64,000 nt of DNA from Anoxybacillus flavithermus. Its GTDB lineage: Bacteria; Bacillota; Bacilli; Bacillales; Anoxybacillaceae. A program made the position numbers and the translations under genes. The stretch lies in contig NZ_PEDM01000002.1 of the NCBI RefSeq assembly GCF_002742685.1, positions 1-64,000 on the forward strand, given 5' to 3'. A model generated the notes under the pieces. The model was not told the origin of the DNA and searched no databases. It was given only the letters and a program-made list of their open reading frames with translations. This document shows, piece after piece, positions 16,314-25,055 of this stretch (within the stretch, counting starts at the first letter, position 1; each line of letters starts with the position of its first letter).

Positions 16314-16927
16314 ACGTGCAACAAATCAAATTGCTTTTAGAACTGCAAGCGTTGCAACATTTACAAGGAAAACAAGAAGGAGCGACAACCTCGTTTCACG
16401 ATCTGTTTCGCGAGCTGTTGACAACGGAATCAAACGAAGAGACGGAAACGATACGTCCGTCTCTCCCTATGATGACAAGTGACGAAACGAACGCGCCAAC
16501 ATATAAAACAAATGAAACGAGCGCACCGATGAATACGAAAACGTTTCATCAATGGATTGACGAAGCCGCAACGAAATACGATGTCGATCCGAAACTCATT
16601 TACGCGGTCATTCGTCATGAGTCCAATTTTAATCCGCAAGCAAAAAGCCGCGTCGGTGCGATGGGGCTGATGCAGTTAATGCCGAGCACAGCACGCATGT
16701 TAGGGGTACAAGACGCCTTCGACCCACAGCAAAACATTGAAGGCGGGGCAAAATATTTACGCCAGCTTCTCGATCGGTATGACGGCAATATCGCTCTTGC
16801 GCTTGCCGCCTATAACGCAGGGCCAGGCAATGTCGATAAACATGGGGGCATTCCGCCATTTCGTGAAACGATAAACTATGTAAAAAAAGTGATGCAAACG
16901 TACTATTCCACAAGTCACATCGTTTGA
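16310..16927 (+). CDS. yjbJ: Lytic transglycosylase-like protein YjbJ
   Basis: 205 residues. The first 75 are polar and low-complexity with no clear signal peptide. The C-terminal 130 residues are an SLT (goose-lysozyme-like) domain: the catalytic Glu in [13 protein letters not shown], then [18 protein letters not shown] and [17 protein letters not shown]. Such domains cleave peptidoglycan glycan strands to 1,6-anhydromuramyl products. Absence of an obvious export signal is odd for a wall enzyme. Coupled to yjbK by an ATGA overlap. Confidence 0.88.
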   Translation: MNVQQIKLLLELQALQHLQGKQEGATTSFHDLFRELLTTESNEETETIRPSLPMMTSDETNAPTYKTNETSAPMNTKTFHQWIDEAATKYDVDPKLIYAVIRHESNFNPQAKSRVGAMGLMQLMPSTARMLGVQDAFDPQQNIEGGAKYLRQLLDRYDGNIALALAAYNAGPGNVDKHGGIPPFRETINYVKKVMQTYYSTSHIV

Positions 16928-16952
16928 GATGAAACAAAGTCATTGTTACAAT
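16924..16952 (+). promoter_or_regulatory. Promoter of yjbI-spxH
   Basis: TTGAGA and TACAAT with a 17-base spacer, immediately after the yjbJ stop codon. Confidence 0.55.
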
Positions 16953-16983
16953 ATTGATATATTTCGGCAAAGGAGTTTTTCAT

Positions 16984-17388
16984 ATGTTTCAATCCCCTTA
17001 CGAAGCGATTGGAGGCGAACAAGTTGTCTCAAAACTCGTTGATGCTTTTTATGAACGAGTGGCGAAACATCCTGACTTGGCGCCTATTTTCCCAAACGAT
17101 TTAACGGAAACAGCACGGAAACAAAAACAATTTTTAACGCAATATTTAGGTGGTCCACCGCTTTATACAGCAGAACACGGACATCCAATGTTGCGTGCGC
17201 GCCATTTGCCTTTTCCAATTACGCCAACGCGCGCAAAAGCATGGCTGGCGTGTATGCATGAGGCGATGGATGCTATCGGACTAAAAGGACGTGTTCGTGA
17301 TGAATTGTATCAACGGCTCATTTTAACTGCTCAACATATGATTAATACACCAGAGGACGAGCGAAAGGAGTATGAAGGTGAATGGTAA
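16984..17388 (+). CDS. yjbI: Truncated hemoglobin YjbI (group II)
   Basis: A 134-residue 2-on-2 globin. SPYEAIGGEQVVSKLVDAFYERV starts the fold; the distal region has HPDLAPIFP, and the proximal heme histidine is likely in LRARHLPFPITPTRAKAWL, as in group II proteins with Tyr-B10 (AFYERV) and Trp-G8 (AWLACM). It binds O2 or other heme ligands. In B. subtilis it is the partner gene of spxH, whose start overlaps its 3' end here too. AAAGGAG precedes the ATG at 16984. In studied bacteria YjbI has been linked to protection against peroxide damage. Confidence 0.92.
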   Translation: MFQSPYEAIGGEQVVSKLVDAFYERVAKHPDLAPIFPNDLTETARKQKQFLTQYLGGPPLYTAEHGHPMLRARHLPFPITPTRAKAWLACMHEAMDAIGLKGRVRDELYQRLILTAQHMINTPEDERKEYEGEW

Positions 17389-18184
17389 GCAAGAAGGAAC
17401 GGCAAAACAACTAGAAATTTATTTATTTGTCGATCCTCTTTGCCCGGACTGTTGGGCGCTTGAACCTGTTTTAAAAAAATTATGGATCGAATACGGACAA
17501 TATTTTACGTTACGTCACGTCTTAACCGGTCAACTCGATCGACTCAATGGAGTTAGCTATAAACGAATTGATCGACATGCATCGCGCATTGGCATCGCTT
17601 GTGAAGACCGAGTGTTTCTTGAAACACCGTTGCCGATTCCATATGTTGCCTCGCTCGCTGTGAAAGCAGCAGAATTGCAAGGACGACAAGCAAGTATTCG
17701 CTTTTTACGTCAACTACAAGACATTGTATTTATTCAAGGTAAAACGATTACAGAGACAAACACGCTTATTCAATGCGCGATCGATGCCGGTTTAGATGTG
17801 CAAGAATTTATAAATGATTTGTCTTCGCCAAGTGCGGTCAAAGCGCTTCAATGCGATTTAAAAATTCGTGCGGAAATGGACGTTCGCGAAGTTCCAACGC
17901 TCGTCTTTTTTAACGAAAATATTGAAGATGAAGGCATTAAAATTTCGGGCTGTTATCCGTACGACGTATATGTCGATTTAATCCATGAAATGCTCGGACG
18001 CTACCCTCAACCGTCTCCGCTCCCACCAATTGAACAGTTTTTACATCACGCTCAGTTCGTTACAACCGATGATATTGCGATGGTGTACAACATCCCGCAC
18101 AGCAAAGCTGAATGTGAATTAAAAAAGTTACGTTTAAAACAAAAAGTGGAGAAAATCGGCTCATTTTGGCGCTGGATCGGATAA
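17378..18184 (+). CDS. spxH: ClpXP adaptor SpxH (YjbH), DsbA-like fold
   Basis: Adaptor that presents Spx to ClpXP for degradation. A 268-residue DsbA/thioredoxin-like protein with FVDPLCPDCWALEP near the N-terminus, giving a Cys-Pro-Asp-Cys pair, an inserted helical domain, and the cis-Pro segment EVPTLVFF. The C-terminal KAECELKKLRLKQKVEKIG region is typical of YjbH. A GTG start at 17378 is preferred: AAAGGAG lies seven bases before it, but only two bases before the in-frame ATG at 17372. The start overlaps yjbI. Its substrate gene, spx, lies in this window at 24.1-24.5 kb. Confidence 0.92.
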   Translation: MNGKQEGTAKQLEIYLFVDPLCPDCWALEPVLKKLWIEYGQYFTLRHVLTGQLDRLNGVSYKRIDRHASRIGIACEDRVFLETPLPIPYVASLAVKAAELQGRQASIRFLRQLQDIVFIQGKTITETNTLIQCAIDAGLDVQEFINDLSSPSAVKALQCDLKIRAEMDVREVPTLVFFNENIEDEGIKISGCYPYDVYVDLIHEMLGRYPQPSPLPPIEQFLHHAQFVTTDDIAMVYNIPHSKAECELKKLRLKQKVEKIGSFWRWIG

Positions 18185-18222
18185 AGAAAAAGGACTCGGG
18201 GGATGCCGAGTCCTTTTTCTTT
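18183..18222 (+). terminator. spxH terminator
   Basis: A perfect 17-bp stem (AAAGAAAAAGGACTCGG and complement) with a short loop, following the spxH stop. The T-rich 3' arm supplies the T run. Positions 18223-18422 beyond it hold no gene I can see. Confidence 0.9.
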
Positions 18223-18422
18223 GTCATAAAGACAACAAAGGGGATGGGAGAAATTTTTCACGGTCAAACAAAGGGGTATAAGTTTGTTTGATTGTGATTC
18301 ACTTCACGTTTATATATTAACAAATGACCTCATGTCTTGACAAGTATTTTGTTTACTTGTTCACAAATTTGTCATAATTATTTTCTCCCTTGCTTACTAT
18401 GAATAAATAAAGGGGGGATTTG

Positions 18423-18587
18423 ATGTTCATTGTACATATCGTTTGGATCGTTGTTGCACTCATTATTCACTTTTTTGCATTAATGCGGTTATTTCCGTTA
18501 TTCATATCCATTCCTTTTTTATTTCTTTCTTTCTTCTCATTTTTTACTTACCTCAACAACCGCCATCGTTTTCGCGGATTTCATTAA
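18423..18587 (+). CDS. 54-residue membrane peptide (YizD-like position)
   Basis: The frame starts MFIVHIVWIVVALIIHFF and is almost wholly hydrophobic with two membrane segments, ending in a basic tail rich in Asn, His and Arg. AAGGGGGGATTTG precedes the ATG at good spacing. A terminator follows directly. In B. subtilis the small gene yizD lies between pepF and yjbH (from memory), so this may be its positional counterpart; sequence homology was not tested. Function unknown. Confidence 0.6.
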   Translation: MFIVHIVWIVVALIIHFFALMRLFPLFISIPFLFLSFFSFFTYLNNRHRFRGFH

Positions 18588-18588
18588 G

Positions 18589-18613
18589 AAAAGGCGACGC
18601 ACAGTCGCCTTTT
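18589..18613. terminator. Bidirectional terminator
   Basis: Stem AAAAGGCGAC/GTCGCCTTTT with a 5-base loop, between the small membrane gene and convergent pepF. Confidence 0.85.
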
Positions 18614-20408
18614 ATAATAGTTGCTCCAGTTGTTGGAGTTTTTGTTCAAACACTTGACATGCTTGTTCGATTGGCTCTGGAGATGTCATATCGACCCCTG
18701 CTTTTTTCAACACTTCAATCGGATAATCCGAGCTTCCTGCTTTTAAAAACGCAATGTATCGCTCGACAGCTGGCGCGCCTTCTTCTAAAATTTGTTTGCT
18801 TAATGCGGTCGCTGCGCTAAATCCTGTCGCATATTGATACACATAATAGTTGTAATAAAAATGCGGAATGCGCGCCCATTCTAAACCAATTTCCTCATCG
18901 ATCACAATGCCGTCGCCGAAATATGTTTTGTTTAGCTCATAATATGTTTCCGTCAATACTTGGGCCGTCAGCGCTTCACCGTTTTGCACCATCTCATGAA
19001 TCATATGTTCAAACTCCGCAAACATCGTTTGACGAAACACAGTGCCACGGAATGTTTCTAAATAATGGTTTAATAAATATAACCGCTTTTTCTCATCGTC
19101 GATCGTTTGTAATAAATAATCGTTCAATAGCGCCTCGTTGCACGTTGATGCGACTTCAGCGACGAAAATCGAGTAGTTTCCGTACGGATATGGTTGATAT
19201 TTGCGCGTATAGTAACTATGCACCGAATGACCAAACTCATGCGCAAGCGTAAATAAGTTGTTCACATTATCTTGCCAGTTCATTAAAATGTACGGATTCG
19301 TCCCATACGAACCAGACGAATACGCTCCGCTTCTTTTGCCGCGCGTTTCTTGCACATCGACCCAACGATTATCAAATCCTTCTTTGACAATCGAAATATA
19401 TTCATCACCTAGTGGCGTAAGCCCTTTTAACAATATGTCTTTCGCTTCTTCATACGTCACTTTCATATCAGCTTGTTTCACAAGCGGCGTATATAAATCG
19501 TACATATGTAGCTCATCTAATCCAAGCACCCGCTTGCGCAATTGAACGTAACGATGCAAAAGCGGCAAATAACGATGAATCGTTTCAATTAAATTGTCGT
19601 ACACCGCTTCAGGAATTTGATTTTTACTTAATGCAGCCTCGCGCGCCGAGCGATAGTTGCGAACGCGCGCAAAAAACGTATTGCGCTTCACCGCCCCACT
19701 TAACGTGCTTGCAAACGTGTTTTCATATTTGCGATATGTATCGTATACCGCTTTAAATGCATCGCGGCGAACGCGGCGGTCTTCGCTTTCGAGAAAACGA
19801 ATGTAACGGCCGTGCGTCACTTCCACTTCTTCTCCGTTTTCATCTGTAATCGTCGGAAAACGTAAATCGGCATTATTTAACGCCCCAAACGTATTGCTTG
19901 ATGCGTTCATTACTTCCGCCGCTTGCGCAAGTAACGCTTCTTCTTTTTCCGATAACACGTGCGGACGTTGGCGGTTCATTTCATCTAATTCGTGCTCATA
20001 CAGCCGAAGCGGTTCGTATTGTTGTAAGAAGGAGCGCAACACTTGTTCATCCAGCGCTAAAATTTCTGGTACGATAAACGCCATCACTTGACCAGCTTCA
20101 GCATATAAACTTTCCGCTCGCGTTTCAAGCGCTTGGTAAAAGGCATTCGCTGTATCTTCATCATGGCGCATATGCGCATACGCATATAATTTCCCAAGTC
20201 GTAACAACACATGGTCGCGATATTGCAACGCTTCATATAACGTTTGTGCACTTTCCCCTAATCTTCCTTTATACTCCGAAAATTTCGGAAGCAATGCGTG
20301 AATAGCTTGAAATTCTTGTTCCCACTGTTCATCTGTCGCGAAAATATCTTCAAGACGCCACGTATACTCTACAGGAACGTCTTTACGTGTCGGCAACGTT
20401 TTTGCCAT
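18612..20408 (-). CDS. pepF: Oligoendopeptidase F (M3 family)
   Basis: A 598-residue cytosolic zinc metallopeptidase that cleaves short peptides. It has the helical N-terminal M3 domain (LEDIFATDEQWEQE onward), the zinc motif TLAHEFGHSVHSYYT (HExxH) near residue 385, and the downstream zinc-ligand region IFVAEVASTCNEALLNDYLL. Length is as expected. The ATG at 20408 is selected because GAGGTGAT lies four bases before it; the frame opens three codons earlier. It sits next to coiA and near mecA, as in B. subtilis yjbG-yjbF-mecA, with the oligopeptide importer opp further along. Confidence 0.95.
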   Translation of the reverse strand: MAKTLPTRKDVPVEYTWRLEDIFATDEQWEQEFQAIHALLPKFSEYKGRLGESAQTLYEALQYRDHVLLRLGKLYAYAHMRHDEDTANAFYQALETRAESLYAEAGQVMAFIVPEILALDEQVLRSFLQQYEPLRLYEHELDEMNRQRPHVLSEKEEALLAQAAEVMNASSNTFGALNNADLRFPTITDENGEEVEVTHGRYIRFLESEDRRVRRDAFKAVYDTYRKYENTFASTLSGAVKRNTFFARVRNYRSAREAALSKNQIPEAVYDNLIETIHRYLPLLHRYVQLRKRVLGLDELHMYDLYTPLVKQADMKVTYEEAKDILLKGLTPLGDEYISIVKEGFDNRWVDVQETRGKRSGAYSSGSYGTNPYILMNWQDNVNNLFTLAHEFGHSVHSYYTRKYQPYPYGNYSIFVAEVASTCNEALLNDYLLQTIDDEKKRLYLLNHYLETFRGTVFRQTMFAEFEHMIHEMVQNGEALTAQVLTETYYELNKTYFGDGIVIDEEIGLEWARIPHFYYNYYVYQYATGFSAATALSKQILEEGAPAVERYIAFLKAGSSDYPIEVLKKAGVDMTSPEPIEQACQVFEQKLQQLEQLL

Positions 20409-20445
20409 GTTCATCACCTCTTACATCAAAATGTTTACTTATATA

Positions 20446-21630
20446 TTATTCTCGTTTTGTGAAAAAATCCTCTTTTTTGCTTACAATTCGTCGCAATAGT
20501 TGCTCATCTCCACGAATCGCTTCTTCCATGTTGTGCGGAAGCGACCATGACCGAATGCGCTGAAACGTACTTTTTCCTACTTTTTTCAACAATCGAAGCG
20601 AAACGAGCGCATGTAAATAGTCCATGAGCGCGTACGAATAGTGGCTTTTTGTCATAAGTGGCAATCGGCGAATATGAATCAAATTTTGACGAATGAAATA
20701 TTGCATTCGTTCATATAATTGATGAAACGAAAACGTCAGATGAGGCGGAATATTCATCATTTCAAGCAACATATACGTTTGCCAAACAAACGGCGGCGTC
20801 TCAAACCAATACGAATGGCGAAGGGGGATGCCTGCTTCATGCGGAAATAACGACGGGGTCATATGCGCTTCATACACGATGCGACAAAAGGCGCGATTCG
20901 TTCGATAGTACAATGGAGACAGCCGCCATTGTTTCTTTTTCATTTGCCATGCATCAAACAAGGCATCATGTTTTCGTTGAGGCGCTTGTTGGAAAAAAGA
21001 AAAGGACATCGTATCGAGCGGAATTGTCGTCCATTCTCCGTATGTTATCGTTTTTGATAGCGGAATGAGATGATGAAGAAACGATACTTCGCGACGTTGA
21101 GGACAATAAAACGGAATCATCTCGTAACAATTGAAAAAAAGCCACGAAAATGAGGATAGTTGAAAAAACAAACCAAAGCGCCGCATATGTGACGAATGAA
21201 GCAGCCAAATCGGGACAATATGGGCGTTGACGTATGCGTTCGTTCGTTTTACAAATAAAGAAGATGGAATGACCGAACATTGATATTCAACTGCATACAT
21301 CTTTTTTTCATGCCGAACAAATACATCTGGACGTTGTTGAATATGCGGTAAATACTTTTCCACTTCCGCTTCTATGTTCTCATTCATTAGCCATTCATAC
21401 AACTGTTGTTTCCCTTGTAAATGGGCGAATGTTTCTCGCTCCGTTTCAATCGTACATTTCGTTTCATGCGCAAAATGCGACATTCGTTTTTTTCCAATTT
21501 TCAATTGCACACGTCTAAAACAAACAGGACAAAAAAACGACTGCGTCGCTCGCAATACATGTAGCTGTTCAACCGTCCAATCATCTAATAACGAACATGT
21601 TTCTCCATTTTTCAATAATGCGACAAACAT
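20446..21630 (-). CDS. coiA: Competence protein CoiA
   Basis: 394 residues. The N-terminus has a zinc-ribbon-like segment (FFCPVCFRRVQLKIGK). A nuclease-like domain follows: KRMSHFAHE, LQGKQQLYEWLM, EAEVEKYLPHIQQRPDVFV, YAVEYQCSVIP, the conserved ExQ of restriction-like folds. CoiA is needed for recombination during transformation in Gram-positive bacteria and is induced by ComK or ComX. GGGGAGG precedes the ATG at 21630. Located 38 bases upstream of pepF on the same strand. Confidence 0.9.
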   Translation of the reverse strand: MFVALLKNGETCSLLDDWTVEQLHVLRATQSFFCPVCFRRVQLKIGKKRMSHFAHETKCTIETERETFAHLQGKQQLYEWLMNENIEAEVEKYLPHIQQRPDVFVRHEKKMYAVEYQCSVIPSSLFVKRTNAYVNAHIVPIWLLHSSHMRRFGLFFQLSSFSWLFFNCYEMIPFYCPQRREVSFLHHLIPLSKTITYGEWTTIPLDTMSFSFFQQAPQRKHDALFDAWQMKKKQWRLSPLYYRTNRAFCRIVYEAHMTPSLFPHEAGIPLRHSYWFETPPFVWQTYMLLEMMNIPPHLTFSFHQLYERMQYFIRQNLIHIRRLPLMTKSHYSYALMDYLHALVSLRLLKKVGKSTFQRIRSWSLPHNMEEAIRGDEQLLRRIVSKKEDFFTKRE

Positions 21631-21854
21631 GCAACCTCCCCTTTCTCCACACATTTTTTCTACCAAAATCGTCTTTTTTCCTGCAACAAATACAAAAAAT
21701 AGGGGAACAACTAAATTTATTGAATTAGGCGTTTTTTATTTCCCTTCTTTCACATTTTGTCATACAATAGAAGTACAAGATGTGGAATGATGGGCGAACG
21801 CTCAGGGGTAAATTCCCTTCCTGAATGGATAATCGTAGAAGGGAGATGAGGGAC

Positions 21855-22523
21855 ATGGAAATCGAACGCATCAATGAATATACGTTGAAGCTATATATAT
21901 CGTACGGAGATATTGAAGAACGTGGCTTTAATCGCGAAGAAATTTGGTACAATCGCGAGCGGAGCGAAGAATTGTTTTGGGAAATGATGGACGAAATTCA
22001 TCAAGAAGTGGAAATTTATTTAGAAGGACCGCTTTGGATTCAAGTGCATGCGCTTGAAAAAGGATTGGAAGTGTTCGTCACGAAAGCCCAAATTTCAAAA
22101 GACGGAAGCAAACTGGAGTTGCCTATTCTCGATGAACGATTTAAAGACTTACCTGTCGATGAAAAAATTGAACATATATTAGACCAACATTTTAACATTA
22201 TTAAATCGTCGTCGACGCCAGAACCTGATAATCCGCTCCAGTTCGTCATCCGCTTTAAAAACATTGAAGACGTCATCGCTCTTGCCCATCGTCGCGATTT
22301 TTCAACATTAAACAATAAGCTATTCGCATTTGAAAACGACTACTACTTATACGTCGAATTTACAGAAAAAGATGCCGATCGCGACATTGATAATATGTTA
22401 AGCATATTGCTTGAATACGGGCAAGATTCTCAAATGACGATTCATCGCCTTGAGGAATACGGGAAAATCGTCATCGCAGAACAAGCGCTAACGATGATCG
22501 CAAAGCACTTTCCAAACTCATAA
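21855..22523 (+). CDS. mecA: ClpC adaptor protein MecA
   Basis: 222 residues. The N-terminal substrate-binding domain begins MEIERINEYTLKLYISYGDIEERGFNREEIWYNRE-like sequence; after an acidic linker (about 90-125) the C-terminal ClpC-binding domain runs from QFVIRFKNIEDVIALA to IAEQALTMIAKHF. MecA targets ComK and other proteins to ClpCP and activates ClpC. The ATG at 21855 follows AAGGGAGATGAGG; earlier in-frame ATG codons fall inside that site. It is divergent from coiA, as in B. subtilis. Positions 21631-21854 hold only the shared intergenic region. Confidence 0.95.
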   Translation: MEIERINEYTLKLYISYGDIEERGFNREEIWYNRERSEELFWEMMDEIHQEVEIYLEGPLWIQVHALEKGLEVFVTKAQISKDGSKLELPILDERFKDLPVDEKIEHILDQHFNIIKSSSTPEPDNPLQFVIRFKNIEDVIALAHRRDFSTLNNKLFAFENDYYLYVEFTEKDADRDIDNMLSILLEYGQDSQMTIHRLEEYGKIVIAEQALTMIAKHFPNS

Positions 22524-22524
22524 C

Positions 22525-22556
22525 GCCGATTTCAACTAATTGAAATCGGCTTTTTT
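22525..22556 (+). terminator. mecA terminator
   Basis: Perfect 11-bp stem GCCGATTTCAA/TTGAAATCGGC, 4-base loop, six T. Confidence 0.92.
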
Positions 22557-22580
22557 CTCGCAAGGTCAGGTGAACAACAA

Positions 22581-24086
22581 ATGAGAAATGCGTTAAAAGT
22601 TGTACTATTTATACTTGCTTTCATTGGCTTTTTAGTAGCGACAAAAGATTATTGGGAAGGCTGGCTGCTCGGAACGTTCAGCTTATTTGTCACATTGTCA
22701 GTGATTTTTATTTCATTTGTCATCTTTTTAGAAAATCGCCATCCGACGAAAACGCTCACATGGCTCGTTTTATTTAGCAGCTTCCCACTCATCGGCTTTA
22801 TTTTTTATTTTTTACTCGGTCAAAACTATCGCAAAAAACGACTTTTTCGAAAAAAGGCGTTGCTTGATGAACAAACATTTCGCAAACTAGAACGAAATGA
22901 CGCGAATCATGAACGAAAATTATATATGAAACCGCATCAACAGCCGTTGTTACAACTAGCGAGACGGATGACGAAAGAATCGATTTCAACCGCGACAAAA
23001 ACGCGCGTGTTAACAAACGGAGAAGAAACGTTCGCTGCTATTTTTGCGGAGTTAGAAAAAGCAGAGCACCACATTCATCTTGAATACTACATCGTGCGCG
23101 ACGATGACATCGGTCAACGACTAAAACAAATATTAATCGACAAGGTAAAAAAAGGCGTACACGTCCGCTTTTTATACGATGCGGTCGGAAGTTGGAAGCT
23201 ATCGAAAACGTACATACATGAGATGCGCGAAGCAGGCGTCGATATGATCCCATTCTCCCCTGTTCGTTTGCCGTTTTTAAACAATACAATCAACTTTCGC
23301 AATCATCGTAAAATTATCGTCATTGATGGGAAAGTCGGTTTCGTTGGCGGGTTAAATATTGGCGATGAATATTTAGGGAAAAACGAATATTTCGGCTTTT
23401 GGCGCGATACGCATTTACTCGTTTCCGGCGAAGCCGTTCGTACGTTGCAACTGATTTTTTTACAAGATTGGTATTACATGACCGGTCAACAATTATTGAC
23501 GCTGAACTATTTAAACGCTCCGACCGTTGATGATGCAATCGGAGGCGTTCAGCTTGTCGCTGGTGGACCAGATACGAAATGGGAAGTCATTAAACATTTA
23601 TTTTTTGCAATGATTACATCAGCACAGCACTCGATTTGGATCGCCTCGCCGTATTTCATTCCAGATGAAGATATTTTAACGGCGTTAAAGGTTGCGGCAT
23701 TAAGCGGTATTGATGTGCGGCTTCTCGTGCCGAAGCGCCCGGATAAAAAAATTGTGTTTTACGCTTCTCGCTCTTATTTTCCTGAACTACTCGAAGCAGG
23801 AGCGACCATTTACGAATATGAAAAAGGATTTATGCACAGCAAAATTATCGTCGTAGACGGCGAACTCGCTTCAATCGGCACAGCGAACATGGATATGCGC
23901 AGCTTTCATTTAAATTTTGAGGTAAATGCGTTTTTATATCAAACGCCAAGCGTACGAACGCTTGTCAACGATTTTATAAACGACTTCGAGCATTCATCAA
24001 AAATTGATATGAATCAGTTCAAACGCCGACCGCTTTGGATGCGCATTGCGGAATCTACCGCCCGCCTTCTTTCGCCGCTACTATAA
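22581..24086 (+). CDS. clsA: Cardiolipin synthase
   Basis: 501 residues, phospholipase D superfamily. Two N-terminal membrane helices (residues about 5-22 and 32-60), then two HKD catalytic motifs: the first in FRNHRKIIVIDGKVGFVGGLN near 240, the second in FMHSKIIVVDGELASIGTANMD near 420. It condenses two phosphatidylglycerols to cardiolipin plus glycerol at the membrane. AGGTGA precedes the ATG. It stands between mecA and convergent spx, with terminators on both sides. Confidence 0.95.
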   Translation: MRNALKVVLFILAFIGFLVATKDYWEGWLLGTFSLFVTLSVIFISFVIFLENRHPTKTLTWLVLFSSFPLIGFIFYFLLGQNYRKKRLFRKKALLDEQTFRKLERNDANHERKLYMKPHQQPLLQLARRMTKESISTATKTRVLTNGEETFAAIFAELEKAEHHIHLEYYIVRDDDIGQRLKQILIDKVKKGVHVRFLYDAVGSWKLSKTYIHEMREAGVDMIPFSPVRLPFLNNTINFRNHRKIIVIDGKVGFVGGLNIGDEYLGKNEYFGFWRDTHLLVSGEAVRTLQLIFLQDWYYMTGQQLLTLNYLNAPTVDDAIGGVQLVAGGPDTKWEVIKHLFFAMITSAQHSIWIASPYFIPDEDILTALKVAALSGIDVRLLVPKRPDKKIVFYASRSYFPELLEAGATIYEYEKGFMHSKIIVVDGELASIGTANMDMRSFHLNFEVNAFLYQTPSVRTLVNDFINDFEHSSKIDMNQFKRRPLWMRIAESTARLLSPLL

Positions 24087-24113
24087 AAGGCTTAGCATTT
24101 ACGCTAAGCCTTT
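24086..24113. terminator. Bidirectional terminator clsA/spx
   Basis: Stem AAAGGCTTAGC/GCTAAGCCTTT with a 6-base loop. The last codons and stop of spx lie inside it. Confidence 0.85.
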
Positions 24114-24509
24114 GTTGTTGACAAGCTGTTGTGCTTGACGCAATTGATACGTCCGCACTTTTCTCGGTAAAAAGCGGCGAATTTCATCTTCGTTGTAACC
24201 AACTTGCAGGCGCTTTTCGTCCATAATGATCGGACGGCGCAACAAGCCTGGATGTTGACGAATAATTTCATACAAATCTTGCAGTGGCAACGAGTCGACT
24301 TGAATGTTTAACTTTTGAAAAATTTTCGATCTCGTTGAAATAATTTCGTCCGTTCCGTTTTCGGTCATCCGCAAAATGCTTTTAATTTCTTCAATCGTTA
24401 ACGGCTCGGCAAAAATGTTGCGCTCTTTATACGGAATGTTATGTTCTTCTAACCACGCTTTTGCTTTTCGGCAAGACGTACAACTTGGCGATGAATATAC
24501 GATCACCAT
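24099..24509 (-). CDS. spx: Redox-sensing transcription regulator Spx
   Basis: A 136-residue ArsC-like protein. The redox switch is [13 protein letters not shown] (Cys-x2-Cys at 10 and 13). The RNA polymerase alpha-CTD contact region includes the conserved Gly near residue 52 (TENGTDEII), and [21 protein letters not shown] is the family C-terminal block. B. subtilis Spx is 131 residues; the tail ending in NNKGLA is slightly longer and differs from the LAN tail seen by ClpXP in B. subtilis, which may affect turnover. The adaptor gene spxH is in this window. Neighbours match B. subtilis opp-spx-mecA order. Confidence 0.93.
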   Translation of the reverse strand: MVIVYSSPSCTSCRKAKAWLEEHNIPYKERNIFAEPLTIEEIKSILRMTENGTDEIISTRSKIFQKLNIQVDSLPLQDLYEIIRQHPGLLRRPIIMDEKRLQVGYNEDEIRRFLPRKVRTYQLRQAQQLVNNKGLA

Positions 24510-24694
24510 ATATGAATCACTCCCTTATGGGTTGTTTTATTCGCTTTCTGTATTAAAACACATCTTATTTTAAAATGACTTTAAAAAACTCTACAACGTA
24601 CATTATACAACAAAAAAGTTTAGAAAGATACACTTTTTTTCAATTTTGCCCAACATATTATACGGTTGTCCGATATAAATGGTTTCATTTTTTA

Positions 24695-24723
24695 TTGCTT
24701 ACATTTCAAATTTTCTCTACAAT
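24695..24723 (+). promoter_or_regulatory. Promoter of the small membrane gene at 24758
   Basis: TTGCTT and TACAAT with a 17-base spacer, about 35 bases before the start codon. Confidence 0.6.
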
Positions 24724-24757
24724 AAAAATAGACATGGCAAACAAAGGGGGAAAACGC

Positions 24758-24949
24758 ATGGCGCAATTTTTTATCGACTTTACGATCGTCGCCATTTTAG
24801 TGATCGGCATCACCGCACTTATGGGCGTCATTTTAAACGGCATTGGTGAAAACATATTTGGCGGGCGAAAAAAACGATTACATACATCGATGAGTGAACA
24901 TATTCAAACCGGCTGGAAAACAGTCGGCGGAAAAAAAGCTTCGAGATAA
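24758..24949 (+). CDS. Small membrane protein of unknown function
   Basis: 63 residues: one hydrophobic helix (FFIDFTIVAILVIGITALMGVIL, about residues 3-27) followed by a basic tail containing GRKKR. AAGGGGG stands seven bases before the ATG; the longer frame upstream runs through the promoter and is rejected. A terminator overlaps the end. The sequence has no motif I recognise. It lies between spx and the opp operon, transcribed away from spx. Confidence 0.65.
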   Translation: MAQFFIDFTIVAILVIGITALMGVILNGIGENIFGGRKKRLHTSMSEHIQTGWKTVGGKKASR

Positions 24950-24966
24950 ATCTCGAGGCTTTTTTT
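24936..24966 (+). terminator. Terminator of the small membrane gene
   Basis: Stem AAGCTTCGAGA/TCTCGAGGCTT with a 4-base loop, then a T run. It includes the stop codon. Confidence 0.85.
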
Positions 24967-25023
24967 AAAAACAAAATAGTCAAACGAATCAAAATATTAT
25001 ATAATACTTTAGTGCATCAAATG

Positions 25024-25055
25024 AAAAAAGCTAATCTCTCGTTCGAGAGATTAGC
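25024..25055 (-). terminator. oppABCDF operon terminator
   Basis: Perfect 12-bp stem GCTAATCTCTCG/CGAGAGATTAGC on the minus strand, then six T, overlapping the oppF stop codon. Confidence 0.9.
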
